Positions 8,045 through 16,354 of a stretch of DNA of 64,000 nt are shown here, piece after piece (positions within the stretch are counted from its first letter, which is position 1; each line of letters opens with the position of its first letter). Under the pieces are notes generated by a model. The model saw only the letters and a program-made list of their open reading frames with translations, was not told the origin of the DNA and did not search any database. A program made the translations under genes and the position numbers. Source of the DNA: Vibrio inusitatus (GTDB lineage Bacteria > Pseudomonadota > Gammaproteobacteria > Enterobacterales > Vibrionaceae); the NCBI GenBank assembly GCA_024346935.1, contig AP024879.1:744001-808000 (forward strand), given 5' to 3'.

Positions 8045-8281
8045 ATCAAATATCATTTCGTCGCCAATTCACTATTAGCTATCTGTTCTTCTGCCATATC
8101 AGCAGAGACAGAAGCGATGGTTGAACCTAAACTCGTTGAAAATGCTATTACAATTAATTTTGAAGCACAGTGCTTCATGTTGTTTAACAATGGCATTGGG
8201 TTATATGTCGATGGACATGTTGGTATTCGTAACGATCGATCTTATGATTGGCGGCTAGGTTTAGGTGTAAGGTTTAGTTAG
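8045..8281 (+). pseudogene. Decayed or shortened outer-membrane protein, no standard start codon
   Basis: One frame of 78 codons reads like a complete tiny secreted protein if the first codon were ATG. It has the signal-like segment xKYHFVANSLLAICSSAISA, a short linker, then GLYVDGHVGIRNDRSYDWR and LGLGVRFS-stop, typical of the last two strands of an outer-membrane beta-barrel with terminal aromatic residues. The first codon is ATC, preceded at proper spacing by AAGGA. A full barrel would be far longer, so an internal deletion plus loss of the ATG is the likely reading. The frame from 8116 (ATG) alone would lack the signal peptide. Confidence 0.45.
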
Positions 8282-8368
8282 TAAACAGTGACGCCATCAC
8301 TGGTTTCGTTCTGAACAAAACGATAACGAACATTTAGTAAATCGTCAAAGTCACACTAGGAATAATAT

Positions 8369-8803
8369 ATGAAATATCTAATCTTGATTCCATCATTATT
8401 ACTAATGCTTTCTGCTTGTAGTAGTGGTAATGAAACTAATGTAGAAAAACAAGCTTTCGAAGATCTTCGTACTGAAATACGTGTTGCGATCACTGATCCT
8501 GAGCGAGAAAAAGAAGTTCTTATGATAATCGATGAATTGTCTGAAGAGTTACAATTGCTTCGTGATAAAAAAGAACAAAGGCAAGTTCAAACTAGAAAAC
8601 TAAATGCCAATTACGATACAACCCGGGAGGAGTTTGAGGTATTCATTAAGGCGAAACATGCCGATATTCGCCTTTCTCAACAGCGAATTTTAAATAAGCG
8701 CGATGCATTAATTGAAGCAACAACGCACGAAGAATGGGATCAAATCATCAACAAACGTAGTACTTCGATTGATAATGCAATTAAAGTTGTTCAACTAAAC
8801 TAG
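8369..8803 (+). CDS. Coiled-coil lipoprotein of unknown function
   Basis: 144 residues with a lipoprotein signal (MKYLILIPSLLLMLSAC, lipobox LSAC with Cys17), followed by a charged, almost wholly helical region rich in Glu, Lys and Arg that should form a coiled coil. The end contains 'THEEWDQIINKRS', echoed in the next gene as 'TREEWAQIF', so the two adjacent genes appear to be paralogues. The Shine-Dalgarno is AGGAAT. It is probably membrane-anchored in the periplasm. Family and function unknown. Confidence 0.7.
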   Translation: MKYLILIPSLLLMLSACSSGNETNVEKQAFEDLRTEIRVAITDPEREKEVLMIIDELSEELQLLRDKKEQRQVQTRKLNANYDTTREEFEVFIKAKHADIRLSQQRILNKRDALIEATTHEEWDQIINKRSTSIDNAIKVVQLN

Positions 8804-8814
8804 GAGGCTCAAAC

Positions 8815-9183
8815 ATGGCTGTACTTATAACTTATTTATTTCTAACCTTTAGCGGTGGTTCACCTGCATTTCTTGATTTTATTTCCGATAGAATTGATGA
8901 TGTTAAAGCAGTTGTGGTCAATAATGAACAGCAAAAAGAAGCAGTGAGTATACTTGAACTAATGGGTGAACATTCAAAAGAACATAACAAGCAGACCAAT
9001 GAGATAAATAAAAAAATCAGTAAACTCATCGAAAGCCGTGATGCTAAACTTTCTGAAATTATAGCAATTGGTGATAGCAACTTTGAAAATATTGAATCTT
9101 ACAGCAATGAAATGCTTGAACTGAGATTCAAACTTAAGGAACACGTAACGCGTGAAGAATGGGCTCAAATATTTATCGAATAG
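8815..9183 (+). CDS. Coiled-coil protein paired with the preceding lipoprotein
   Basis: 122 residues, 11 bp after the lipoprotein gene and with its own GGAGG ribosome-binding site, so almost certainly co-transcribed. The N-terminus (MAVLITYLFLTFSGGSPAF) is hydrophobic and could be a signal or membrane anchor without a lipobox. The rest is a Lys/Glu-rich helix ending 'HVTREEWAQIFIE', matching the C-terminal motif of its neighbour. Function unknown. The shared motif suggests duplication, and possibly a hetero-oligomer. Confidence 0.65.
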   Translation: MAVLITYLFLTFSGGSPAFLDFISDRIDDVKAVVVNNEQQKEAVSILELMGEHSKEHNKQTNEINKKISKLIESRDAKLSEIIAIGDSNFENIESYSNEMLELRFKLKEHVTREEWAQIFIE

Positions 9184-9361
9184 TTATAGACTCTTTATTA
9201 GCAAAGAATGACATTGTTGCTTAAATTATTTGAACCAACTATATGAACACAGATAAAAGTGATCACTAAATCGATCAGGCCTTAGCTCAAAAAGTGTTCG
9301 CGATCACGCTCTAGTTGAATGCATGTGCTAAAATGCACAACAAATAGTTACTGGAGAAAAT

Positions 9362-10315
9362 ATGCCATTTCATTCTGCTCACCAATATTTTCACGATCTG
9401 GATGAACTTTATGAAAAAATAAGTGGTTTAGATATACGTTTAATCCCTTTAAAAAAGGGAGGGATAATACATAGGATTAATCTATTTTCTTCTGAAAACG
9501 TTATTATTCAAAACCTTACAATAGGGCAAAGTGCGCACCACGTTGGCGCATCACCTAAAGATAGAGTGACCTTTGGATTGCCTTCCAAAGAAAAAATCAA
9601 TATTGATCTAAATGGTAATTTGATTAACGACTCGCTCATTATTTTCTCTCAAGGAGGTGAGTTTAGTTCAGTGTCTCCTGAAGGGTACAGCCCAATTACA
9701 GTTTCTATTGAGAGAAGTTGGTTGCAACAATTTGCTATTTATCATGAAATCCCCCTTGATATAGATACTATTGATAGCAATATTGTCGTTATCCCAATTC
9801 CTTCTCAAATTAAAACGCAATTAAAGCGGGTATTTATGTGTATTGCATCTGAAAAATATGAACTCAAGGCGAGGGAGTATTTAATGCAATATGAGTTACC
9901 ATTATTGCTATTACAGCTAACATATTTACAAGATAAAATAAACATTAAGAATGCCACAAAAAAAACGAATACCTTAGAGAAAGCCTTCAATTTCATTCAG
10001 CTAAACTCAAAATATTCCATCTCTATCAAGGAAATTTGCGAGGCTTCATGTATTCAAGAGCGTTCGCTTGAGCGAGGGTTTAAAGAGTACTTTGGCATTT
10101 CACCTAATAATTATTTGCGTCTATATCGTTTACAGCAAGCTAAAATACAAATTAGAAAAAGTCATGGCATGGTCAACGTTTCTGATATCGCTTTAAATTG
10201 TGGTTTCGCACACTTAGGACGTTTTTCTAATTATTATGGTGATTTTTTCAATGAATTACCAAGTGAGACAGTATATAAAAGCCGAGTTTCACAACCTACA
10301 GGTAAATTATCCTGA
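9362..10315 (+). CDS. AraC-family transcriptional regulator
   Basis: 317 residues. The last ~100 form a two-helix-turn-helix AraC/XylS DNA-binding domain: 'SIKEICEASCIQERSLERGFKEYFGISPNNYLRLYRLQQAK' then 'VNVSDIALNCGFAHLGRFSNYYGDFFNELPSET'. The N-terminal ~200 residues have no motif I recognise and would hold the effector-binding part. A GGAG Shine-Dalgarno precedes the ATG. No obvious target operon is adjacent; the upstream coiled-coil pair is on the same strand. Confidence 0.88.
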   Translation: MPFHSAHQYFHDLDELYEKISGLDIRLIPLKKGGIIHRINLFSSENVIIQNLTIGQSAHHVGASPKDRVTFGLPSKEKINIDLNGNLINDSLIIFSQGGEFSSVSPEGYSPITVSIERSWLQQFAIYHEIPLDIDTIDSNIVVIPIPSQIKTQLKRVFMCIASEKYELKAREYLMQYELPLLLLQLTYLQDKINIKNATKKTNTLEKAFNFIQLNSKYSISIKEICEASCIQERSLERGFKEYFGISPNNYLRLYRLQQAKIQIRKSHGMVNVSDIALNCGFAHLGRFSNYYGDFFNELPSETVYKSRVSQPTGKLS

Positions 10316-10495
10316 GAAAATCAGCAACAATCCCCTATTTCTCTTCGTGTCGGGTGGACGACACTTGTTACACTCGAGATTATTCGTTGTAGAATAAACT
10401 CCTTGATAGCAAACTTGGTTAGACGCTGTACTAATTAGAATAAGTAGGTCCAATATCCTACCTCAAAACGTGATGACTAAATACCTTAACTTAAA

Positions 10496-10520
10496 AAGGG
10501 GCAGAACCTTCTGAGCCCCT
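10496..10520 (+). terminator. Terminator-like hairpin after the AraC gene
   Basis: AGGGGCAGAA-cc-TTCTgaGCCCCT gives a 10-bp stem with a GA bulge, followed by CTTCT. It lies 180 bp after the regulator gene, so termination there is plausible but not certain. Confidence 0.35.
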
Positions 10521-10656
10521 CTTCTGAACTGGCACATACTGGACAAAGATAAGTTTACTAGGTTCAGCTGAGGAATCCCCCTAAGTTAAATATGTAGCAT
10601 TAGTCGCTCTGACTCATAGGGGCAGACAAGCCTTCGATTCCCTCAGCAACATTGAT

Positions 10657-10980
10657 TCACTTTCGTTGATGGCTCCACTCGCAATTTTTCTGTGTAGCGT
10701 AACTGATTTGCTTAGCTACGTTCTTTAGTTGGATCCCAACCTTATCAAATCCCTTTTGGATAGTTGTTGAGACATAATGTTGACTTTCTCCCACTAAAAA
10801 ATTTGTCCTATTTTGATTAGTATCGAATACGCAAACGATTTTTAAGCTCTGTGGAAAAGAAGAAAAATTGACAGTATGAGTTACCCAAAGAAAACCATCG
10901 TAGCCTTTTAAAGTATCTTCACAGACTTTGGTTAAGACATCTCTAATTTGATTTTCAATCTTCTTATCTGATTTACGCAT
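10657..10980 (-). CDS. Conserved hypothetical protein
   Basis: 107 residues, MRKSDKKIENQIRDVL..., with a mixed alpha/beta look, including strands 'FLWVTHTVNF' and 'LKIVCVFDT', and no membrane segment. Similar short proteins are common in Vibrio and Shewanella, where they are sometimes loosely labelled Fis-like regulators. I see no Fis helix-turn-helix here, so I do not adopt that label. AAGGAAG precedes the ATG. Confidence 0.7.
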   Translation of the reverse strand: MRKSDKKIENQIRDVLTKVCEDTLKGYDGFLWVTHTVNFSSFPQSLKIVCVFDTNQNRTNFLVGESQHYVSTTIQKGFDKVGIQLKNVAKQISYATQKNCEWSHQRK

Positions 10981-11218
10981 GAAACCAACTTCCTTTAATG
11001 TAGTCGATTAACAAATTTGATAACACGGCTAGAGTTTTTCCATAAAGAAAAGTATGTCAGACGCCAAGCCCAATATGGCTAAGAAAAGCCAGTGTAAAAC
11101 ATAATAAGGCAGTTCTGAGTACGCAGTGCCTACTGTCGAACGTGAGCTAGAAGTTGCTCTACACTGGTAACTGAAGAATGACTTAGTATCGATACAATCT
11201 CTATCTCAGTGGGCACAT

Positions 11219-12163
11219 TCACTTATCTACTACGGTTTTTAAAATTGGTTTACCGTACTTATCAATTAGCCCATCTAACTTTAAATTAATAATTTTTGGT
11301 TCGCTATTATCAATAGAAACCCACATGATATGATCCATGTGAAACCCTCGATTAGAAGGTGTAAATTCACCTCCCGTTGTCCCTAGTTGTATGTAGTCCC
11401 GATTTTTTTTCTCCTCATAGTAATAAGTATGCTCATGCCCGTTCATCACTGTGTATGAGAAATTTTGCAATGCTATCTCTAAAGTCGAGAATCCTGATGA
11501 TGCATCACTCCACAATGGCTTATGCATTAAAACAAATACCCATTTCACATCTTGGTTATCTTCCAGTGCATCTAGAAAATATTTAAGCTGCTTATCACCC
11601 ACTTGACCATATTTACGTTCCTTCAGTTGTGCATATTCAGTTTCAGAAAACGCTTCTTGACCCTCTGTTTTATAAATCTCTACGGCATCATTACGTAACG
11701 TTTTGATTGTACTAAAACGTTCAGCAGAGAAATCTTCTGAATCAAGCATTAAGAATAAAATATCTTGGTGACGGAAATAGTAGTAACGAGGGCCAATGGT
11801 TGTCTCCCACCACTCTCGCATTTTTATGTTGGAAATGTCATGGTTGCCCACTACCGGGTAGAAGGGTATCTCGCTGCGTTTAGTTATATCAGCAAAGATC
11901 TTCCACTCCGAGTTCATGGTCATTAATTCTTCCGTCCCTCCCTCAATAAGATCTCCGACCGAAAGAATAAAGTCTGGCTGCATAAGTGTGAGCGCATCTA
12001 CCGCATCAGAATATACTCCAGCACGCTCACCACCGGTTAAATCACCAATAATGACAAATTGAACAATATCTTCGTTCACTTGGGGAGCGTTAAATTTGAT
12101 ATTTGATTCTGCTAATACATTTCCAATAAACAGACAGCCAAGTAGGTAAATTATTGATTTCAA
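11219..12163 (-). CDS. Exported calcineurin-like metallophosphoesterase
   Basis: 314 residues with a signal peptide (MKSIIYLLGCLFIGNVLA). Motifs in order: 'IIGDLTGG' (Asp41), 'SVGDLIEGG' (Asp71), 'VVGNHDI' (Asn107-His108), 'LMHKPLW' and 'NGHEHTY', the metal ligands of the calcineurin/purple-acid-phosphatase fold. The usual first motif is D-x-H; here it is D-L-T, so one expected His is absent. It should act in the periplasm on an unknown phosphoester. Its start overlaps the stop of the upstream cysteine-synthase-like gene by 4 bp (ATGA), so the two are translationally coupled. Confidence 0.85.
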   Translation of the reverse strand: MKSIIYLLGCLFIGNVLAESNIKFNAPQVNEDIVQFVIIGDLTGGERAGVYSDAVDALTLMQPDFILSVGDLIEGGTEELMTMNSEWKIFADITKRSEIPFYPVVGNHDISNIKMREWWETTIGPRYYYFRHQDILFLMLDSEDFSAERFSTIKTLRNDAVEIYKTEGQEAFSETEYAQLKERKYGQVGDKQLKYFLDALEDNQDVKWVFVLMHKPLWSDASSGFSTLEIALQNFSYTVMNGHEHTYYYEEKKNRDYIQLGTTGGEFTPSNRGFHMDHIMWVSIDNSEPKIINLKLDGLIDKYGKPILKTVVDK

Positions 12164-13209
12164 AGATTAATCACCTTACCTTCATCATCTTGTTGATAAC
12201 AAGCCCATAGTTTTTCCAGATTCTCTTTATTGAGTTCTATGCCTCTTTCTTTAAGAAACTCTTCGTTGTGTAACTTGGAGTAAGAACGTTCTGCAAGATC
12301 ACAACTAAAAGTAACAATAGTTTTGCCCTTGCCCATTCTTGCAGCAGTGTATAATGCACCCGCTACATTTAAAGAAGAACTGCTTCCCAAAAGAATTCCG
12401 TCATGTTCCGCAACAAGACGGGAGATCGTCACTAAGTCCTGATCGGGCAACGTAATTGCATGATTGATTTTTGCTTGCCTGAAGTTTTCAACCGTTCTCA
12501 TAATTCCTATCCCTTCTGTGAACGAGCTTCCTGTTGATTGGTAGCAACCGTCCTTTAAGAAAGAATAAATACCCGACCCTTCCGGATCCACTAGCCAAGT
12601 TTTAAAGCCAGCCTGTTTTGAAGAGAGGAAGTGCGAGTTTCCGGCAATGGTTCCTCCGGTCCCAACAACTGAAACCAAAGCATCAATATTCCCTTGAGTT
12701 TGCTGCCAGATCTCAGGTCCAGTGTGTAAATAATGCGCTCGGTAATTGCTCAAATTTTCAAACTGGTCAGCCCACCAATAACCCTCTTGGGCACCAATCC
12801 GCTTGGCTGTGTGATAAAAATGATCCTGATTTGCAAAAGGACAAGGATCGACCAGTACTAGTTCAGCACCGTGCAAAGCGATCATTCGTTCTTTTTCTTG
12901 CGCTTGTCCGCGCGGCATCACCACCAGCATTTTGTAACCGAGTGATTTAGCCACCAGCGCTAAGCCAATCCCTGTATTCCCAGCAGTTCCCTCGACAATG
13001 GTCATCCCAGGCTTTAATTTCCCAGACTCTATCGCATCAGTAATGAGCTGAAGCGCCGCTCTATCCTTTATAGAACCCCCTGGATTTTGATGTTCGCATT
13101 TAAGCAGAATACTACAGCCAGATATCTCTGAAAGACTATTGATTTTGACGAGGTCAGTATGACCAATGAGTTCACTGACATTACTAGCAATGGAGGCGGT
13201 TAACGACAT
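12160..13209 (-). CDS. Cysteine synthase-like PLP enzyme
   Basis: 349 residues of the fold-type II PLP family (CysK/CysM/cystathionine beta-synthase core). It has 'NPGGSIKDR' with the PLP lysine (Lys48), the substrate loop 'EGTAGNTGIG', the phosphate loop 'GTGGTIAG' and the C-terminal 'GSSSSLNV'. About 30-40 residues longer than CysK, with an unusual C-terminal helical tail. The likely chemistry is beta-replacement on an O-activated serine, or the reverse; the substrate is undetermined. It overlaps the start of the downstream phosphoesterase gene by 4 bp, an unusual partner for a cysteine synthase. Confidence 0.88.
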   Translation of the reverse strand: MSLTASIASNVSELIGHTDLVKINSLSEISGCSILLKCEHQNPGGSIKDRAALQLITDAIESGKLKPGMTIVEGTAGNTGIGLALVAKSLGYKMLVVMPRGQAQEKERMIALHGAELVLVDPCPFANQDHFYHTAKRIGAQEGYWWADQFENLSNYRAHYLHTGPEIWQQTQGNIDALVSVVGTGGTIAGNSHFLSSKQAGFKTWLVDPEGSGIYSFLKDGCYQSTGSSFTEGIGIMRTVENFRQAKINHAITLPDQDLVTISRLVAEHDGILLGSSSSLNVAGALYTAARMGKGKTIVTFSCDLAERSYSKLHNEEFLKERGIELNKENLEKLWACYQQDDEGKVINL

Positions 13210-13727
13210 AGTGGCTTCACTTATTTGATTGATTCATTGTCGACGAAATGATCGATAATGTAAGCGTAGCGTTTTAACATGCTTATTCAAGGTAAGTAAA
13301 AGCTGAAAGTATATTTAACTGTTACAACCGAATGGTCTTGATAGTTAAAGAAAATCTAATCAAAAAGCACCTCAGGCTTCCCTGTTTTTTTAATACATTG
13401 AATAGTACTCCAAAGCACACAGCGGCACATTGACAGAACGAATACAGAGATAAGGAATACGAAGTCGTGCCGGGATTTACGTGAGAAAGCGACTATCTGG
13501 TAGGAACAGCAAAATGAGGTAAATATGAATTGCACAACATTGTGCAAACACGCCTTTGAATGGATTGTTGTTACAAACCTCTTACTACAGAGTGAACTAA
13601 AATAGCCTCTCCTACTGCAGTAAGTTGAATTCAGAAGAAACTAAAGCGTTCTTATCAAAAACAAAAACCTTAACGTCTTTATTTTACTACCCCAAATTAG
13701 CGAACATTAGCGAACATTAGCGTTAGT
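13210..13727. other. Intergenic region, no gene seen
   Basis: 518 bp between two minus-strand genes. Short ORFs here look like noise. The only visible structure is a short direct repeat 'AGCGAACATT' twice, followed by AGCGTTAG, next to the stop codon of the following gene (about 13699-13727). Confidence 0.4.
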
Positions 13728-14216
13728 TCATTTTGATTGTGCGTGCTGGTCTACCATGAATGCAATCACGTCATCGTTTAAGCATGATTTACTAATATAT
13801 TGGCGCTGTTTACCCATATGAAGGATAAAACCTAACTCGCTTTGTTCAAGTTGATCAATTTCACTCCAAGTCATAATGCGAGTGTTTTTACCACTTTTAT
13901 AACTCACACCGCTGGGATCAACTTGAAGCTCTACTGTGTTACCTGTACTCATGCTGAAGGTTTGTCGCCATAGCCACCATGTTCTCTTAAAATAGATACT
14001 GAATGCTTCAATAATACTTAACACGATAAAGAACCATCCCACGTAACCATTGGGTAGTAGTTCAAACTCTAATAGAACGACACCAAAAAGAAGGAACAGA
14101 ATTCCTTTAAAGTACGCTTTGGGAAATTTAGCAGGACGACTCGTTTGATCATAACATTCTGCAAGAAAAGTCTTGTCGAGGGTGTATTCAGTAGTGAAAA
14201 TAAAATCTTTAGACAT
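13728..14216 (-). CDS. YcxB-like membrane protein
   Basis: 162 residues. A polar N-terminus (FTTEYTLDKTFLAECYDQ) is followed by two adjacent membrane helices at about 37-75 ('GILFLLFGVVLLEFELL', 'WFFIVLSIIEAFSIY') and a C-terminal beta-rich domain with 'VDPSGVSYKSGKNTRIMTWSEI', as in the YcxB-like family (a PH-like domain after two helices). Inner-membrane location is likely; role unknown. No strong Shine-Dalgarno, but the length and domain order are normal. Confidence 0.75.
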   Translation of the reverse strand: MSKDFIFTTEYTLDKTFLAECYDQTSRPAKFPKAYFKGILFLLFGVVLLEFELLPNGYVGWFFIVLSIIEAFSIYFKRTWWLWRQTFSMSTGNTVELQVDPSGVSYKSGKNTRIMTWSEIDQLEQSELGFILHMGKQRQYISKSCLNDDVIAFMVDQHAQSK

Positions 14217-14357
14217 ATGTGGCTACTTTAAGGTTTTTTGTTAGTGAGAGTCCTGCGCTGCGATTTCGCAACCCCAGTATTGTATAGCTTCTTGGTGGTT
14301 TTCCTTAGCTATTTTGCCACTCTTTTGTTTTATGATACTGGTAGAGTTTGCGCTATG

Positions 14358-14690
14358 TTATGCATTTTTTGGTGCAAACATTATGATTGCCATACCGACT
14401 AGCGCGATAGAGCCACCAATAATATCCCACGTTGTCGGTTTCTCACCATCTACGAGCCAAAGCCATATCAATGCAACTGAAATGTATACACCACCATACG
14501 CGGCATAAACACGACCCGTTGCTGTCGGGTGAAGTGTGAGGAGCCATGCAAACGCTGCAAGGCTTATTGCCGCAGGGATTAAGAGCAAAATACTCTTATC
14601 TTCTCTAAGCCAAAGGTAAGGTAAATAGCAGCCTACAATTTCGGCTAAAGCAGTTAGAACAAAAAGAGTTACTGTTTTAAATTCCAACAT
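14358..14690 (-). CDS. ynfA: YnfA family (UPF0060) small membrane protein
   Basis: 110 residues with four predicted membrane helices, including '[22 protein letters not shown]', '[21 protein letters not shown]' and '[20 protein letters not shown]'. The '[13 protein letters not shown]' and '[12 protein letters not shown]' stretches are typical of YnfA, which is related in fold to small multidrug resistance transporters. An AAGG Shine-Dalgarno is better spaced to the ATG at 14690 than to the GTG one codon earlier. It probably acts as a small inner-membrane transporter. Confidence 0.88.
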   Translation of the reverse strand: MLEFKTVTLFVLTALAEIVGCYLPYLWLREDKSILLLIPAAISLAAFAWLLTLHPTATGRVYAAYGGVYISVALIWLWLVDGEKPTTWDIIGGSIALVGMAIIMFAPKNA

Positions 14691-14834
14691 CACAATACCT
14701 TATACTGATGAAAACCTAATCCTAGGTTAAGTAGTGAGTAACGTAAAAGCTCAGCTTAAACCATTGAAATAACGCCACAACTTGGATATCAACCAAACTC
14801 GATAGGCATCGATAGATCTGTCTTAACTACTTTG

Positions 14835-15113
14835 CTAAAGGATATTTCTACGACGGGCTTCTTTCTTATAGCTGGATTCACGATAAAGCCAAAGCAGACT
14901 ATTCGCAAAAAACATTAGGGCTGTGAATAATGCGTAATTTAAAAGCTGGCTTTGAAAAAAGGCAAGAATGCCAAGCTCAGTAAAAGAGGAATACTGGAAA
15001 ACAGTATTAAAAACTATATAGAATACAACAGCCCCCAAAGTACTCTTATAAAGCCAACGAAGGAAGCCTTGCTCTCGTTTGTTTTGCCATATTTGAAAAA
15101 CTTTATCGTTCAT
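14835..15113 (-). CDS. Small two-helix membrane protein
   Basis: 92 residues. A basic N-terminus (MNDKVFQIWQNKREQGFLRW) is followed by two membrane helices (about 25-45 and 55-78) and a basic tail KKEARRRN. A GAAAGG ribosome-binding site lies before the ATG. I do not recognise the family. The positively charged ends suggest an N-in, C-in inner-membrane topology. Confidence 0.65.
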   Translation of the reverse strand: MNDKVFQIWQNKREQGFLRWLYKSTLGAVVFYIVFNTVFQYSSFTELGILAFFQSQLLNYALFTALMFFANSLLWLYRESSYKKEARRRNIL

Positions 15114-15312
15114 AATTTACCTTTCCAGCTCATTCATACTTGTGCATTTTCAGTGATAGACATTCAATGCTCTGGTTTTTCTGTCGGGTTGCGCGTTAAC
15201 TTTCATGCCAGTGTTAACGTCTATCAAGCTCACTGAATACTGTTAGTGATGGAAACGACTACCAAAATACTTAGTACATATTAAACACTAGGTAGCTATC
15301 ATTCTCGTTAAA

Positions 15313-15337
15313 CAAAAAAGGCAGATAATTCTGCCTT
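15313..15337 (-). terminator. Terminator of the hydratase gene
   Basis: On the minus strand AAGGCAGA-atta-TCTGCCTT is followed by a T run (TTTTGTTT). It lies about 80 bp beyond the stop codon at 15416. Confidence 0.7.
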
Positions 15338-15415
15338 AGTTCACTTTACCACCTGATAGGTTACTGTAAATAACCTAAGGCTTGTGCGCCTGCATTGCGG
15401 TAAACAAAGTTGAAT

Positions 15416-16180
15416 TTACGCTTTAGCGTTAAATACCACTTCGTACTCACCGATACCGTCGTACTTAATAGTAGTCGGTTGGTCAAATGCAACTTCTACG
15501 ATGCCACAGTACGAACCAGTAATAATGGTTTCGCCCGCTTTAAACTCCACGCCACGACGAGTCATGAAGTTAATTAGCCAGTAGATTGGGCTTTGTGCTG
15601 ATTGGTTCGGGTGCTCACCATCAAACGTTTGCACATTGTCACCTTGAGTAACGGTTACTGCTACTTTAGCTGCGTTAAATGCTTTTTCGCGTTCGATTTC
15701 TGGACCGACGAAAAGGCCTTGGTTAACCATGCAGTCTGCAAGTTTCTCGTAAAATTCAGCATCGCTATCTGCAGCAAAGCGAGCTTGCATAAGTTCTAGC
15801 GCCATGTGGCAAGAACCGATCGCATCGTTAATTTGCTCTTCGGTATAACCTTCTGGGTTAGCTGGCAAGTTTTTGCCTAGTGTGAAGCCGATTTCAGGTT
15901 CAATACGCGCTACACCATTGTCAGCGAATAGCTCACACGTCGCGCCTTTGTTTACGCTATCAGAAAAGATAGGTGCTACGATGTACTTGTCTTCAGATAG
16001 AGGGTTTAGACATTTCCAACCACCTACTTGACCGTTCTTAGCTTCAATCATTGCAGCTTGAACTTGCAGTGCATCTTCCAAAGACGTTGGGCGAATATTT
16101 TCCGCTAGACGAGGTGCTTTTGTACCCGCAATGCGACGACCTAGTAGCTCTGAGGCAGCGTCATTAAAAAAGTTAGTCAT
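15416..16180 (-). CDS. 2-keto-4-pentenoate hydratase-like enzyme (FAH superfamily)
   Basis: 254 residues, the usual length of MhpD/DmpE-type hydratases. The metal-binding motif 'RIEPEIGFTLG' and the C-terminal 'ETIITGSYCGIVEV' are typical; the N-terminus holds 'GGWKCLNP'. Members hydrate 2-hydroxypenta-dienoates in aromatic meta-cleavage pathways or catalyse the related decarboxylation. No other ring-cleavage genes are adjacent, so the true substrate is uncertain. It is monocistronic, between its own terminator and that of gnd. Confidence 0.85.
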   Translation of the reverse strand: MTNFFNDAASELLGRRIAGTKAPRLAENIRPTSLEDALQVQAAMIEAKNGQVGGWKCLNPLSEDKYIVAPIFSDSVNKGATCELFADNGVARIEPEIGFTLGKNLPANPEGYTEEQINDAIGSCHMALELMQARFAADSDAEFYEKLADCMVNQGLFVGPEIEREKAFNAAKVAVTVTQGDNVQTFDGEHPNQSAQSPIYWLINFMTRRGVEFKAGETIITGSYCGIVEVAFDQPTTIKYDGIGEYEVVFNAKA

Positions 16181-16269
16181 ATTGTATTACCTGTTTATTA
16201 TTTTCATTGATGATATAGGAAATCAAGTGCTCTGAATAGGTTACCCATACCCCGTTGTTATCTCAGAAA

Positions 16270-16298
16270 CAAAAAAGGTGACTTGAAACAAGTCACCT
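16270..16298 (-). terminator. Terminator of the zwf-pgl-gnd operon
   Basis: On the minus strand AGGTGACTTG-ttt-CAAGTCACCT followed by TTTTTTG: a 10-bp perfect stem with a T run, 57 bp after the gnd stop codon. Confidence 0.85.
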
Positions 16299-16354
16299 CT
16301 CAAACACCACTCTCTAATTGCTGGCTCTTAAAACTAAAAGCCAGAGACTAAGTA

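Noticed and set aside
10657..10980. Label 'Fis-family regulator' for the 107-residue protein
   Set aside because: No Fis-type C-terminal helix-turn-helix is visible; the label seems inherited from loose annotation.
13356..13547. 63-codon minus-strand ORF in the 13210-13727 spacer
   Set aside because: No ribosome-binding site, Cys/Phe-rich composition, no recognisable domain.
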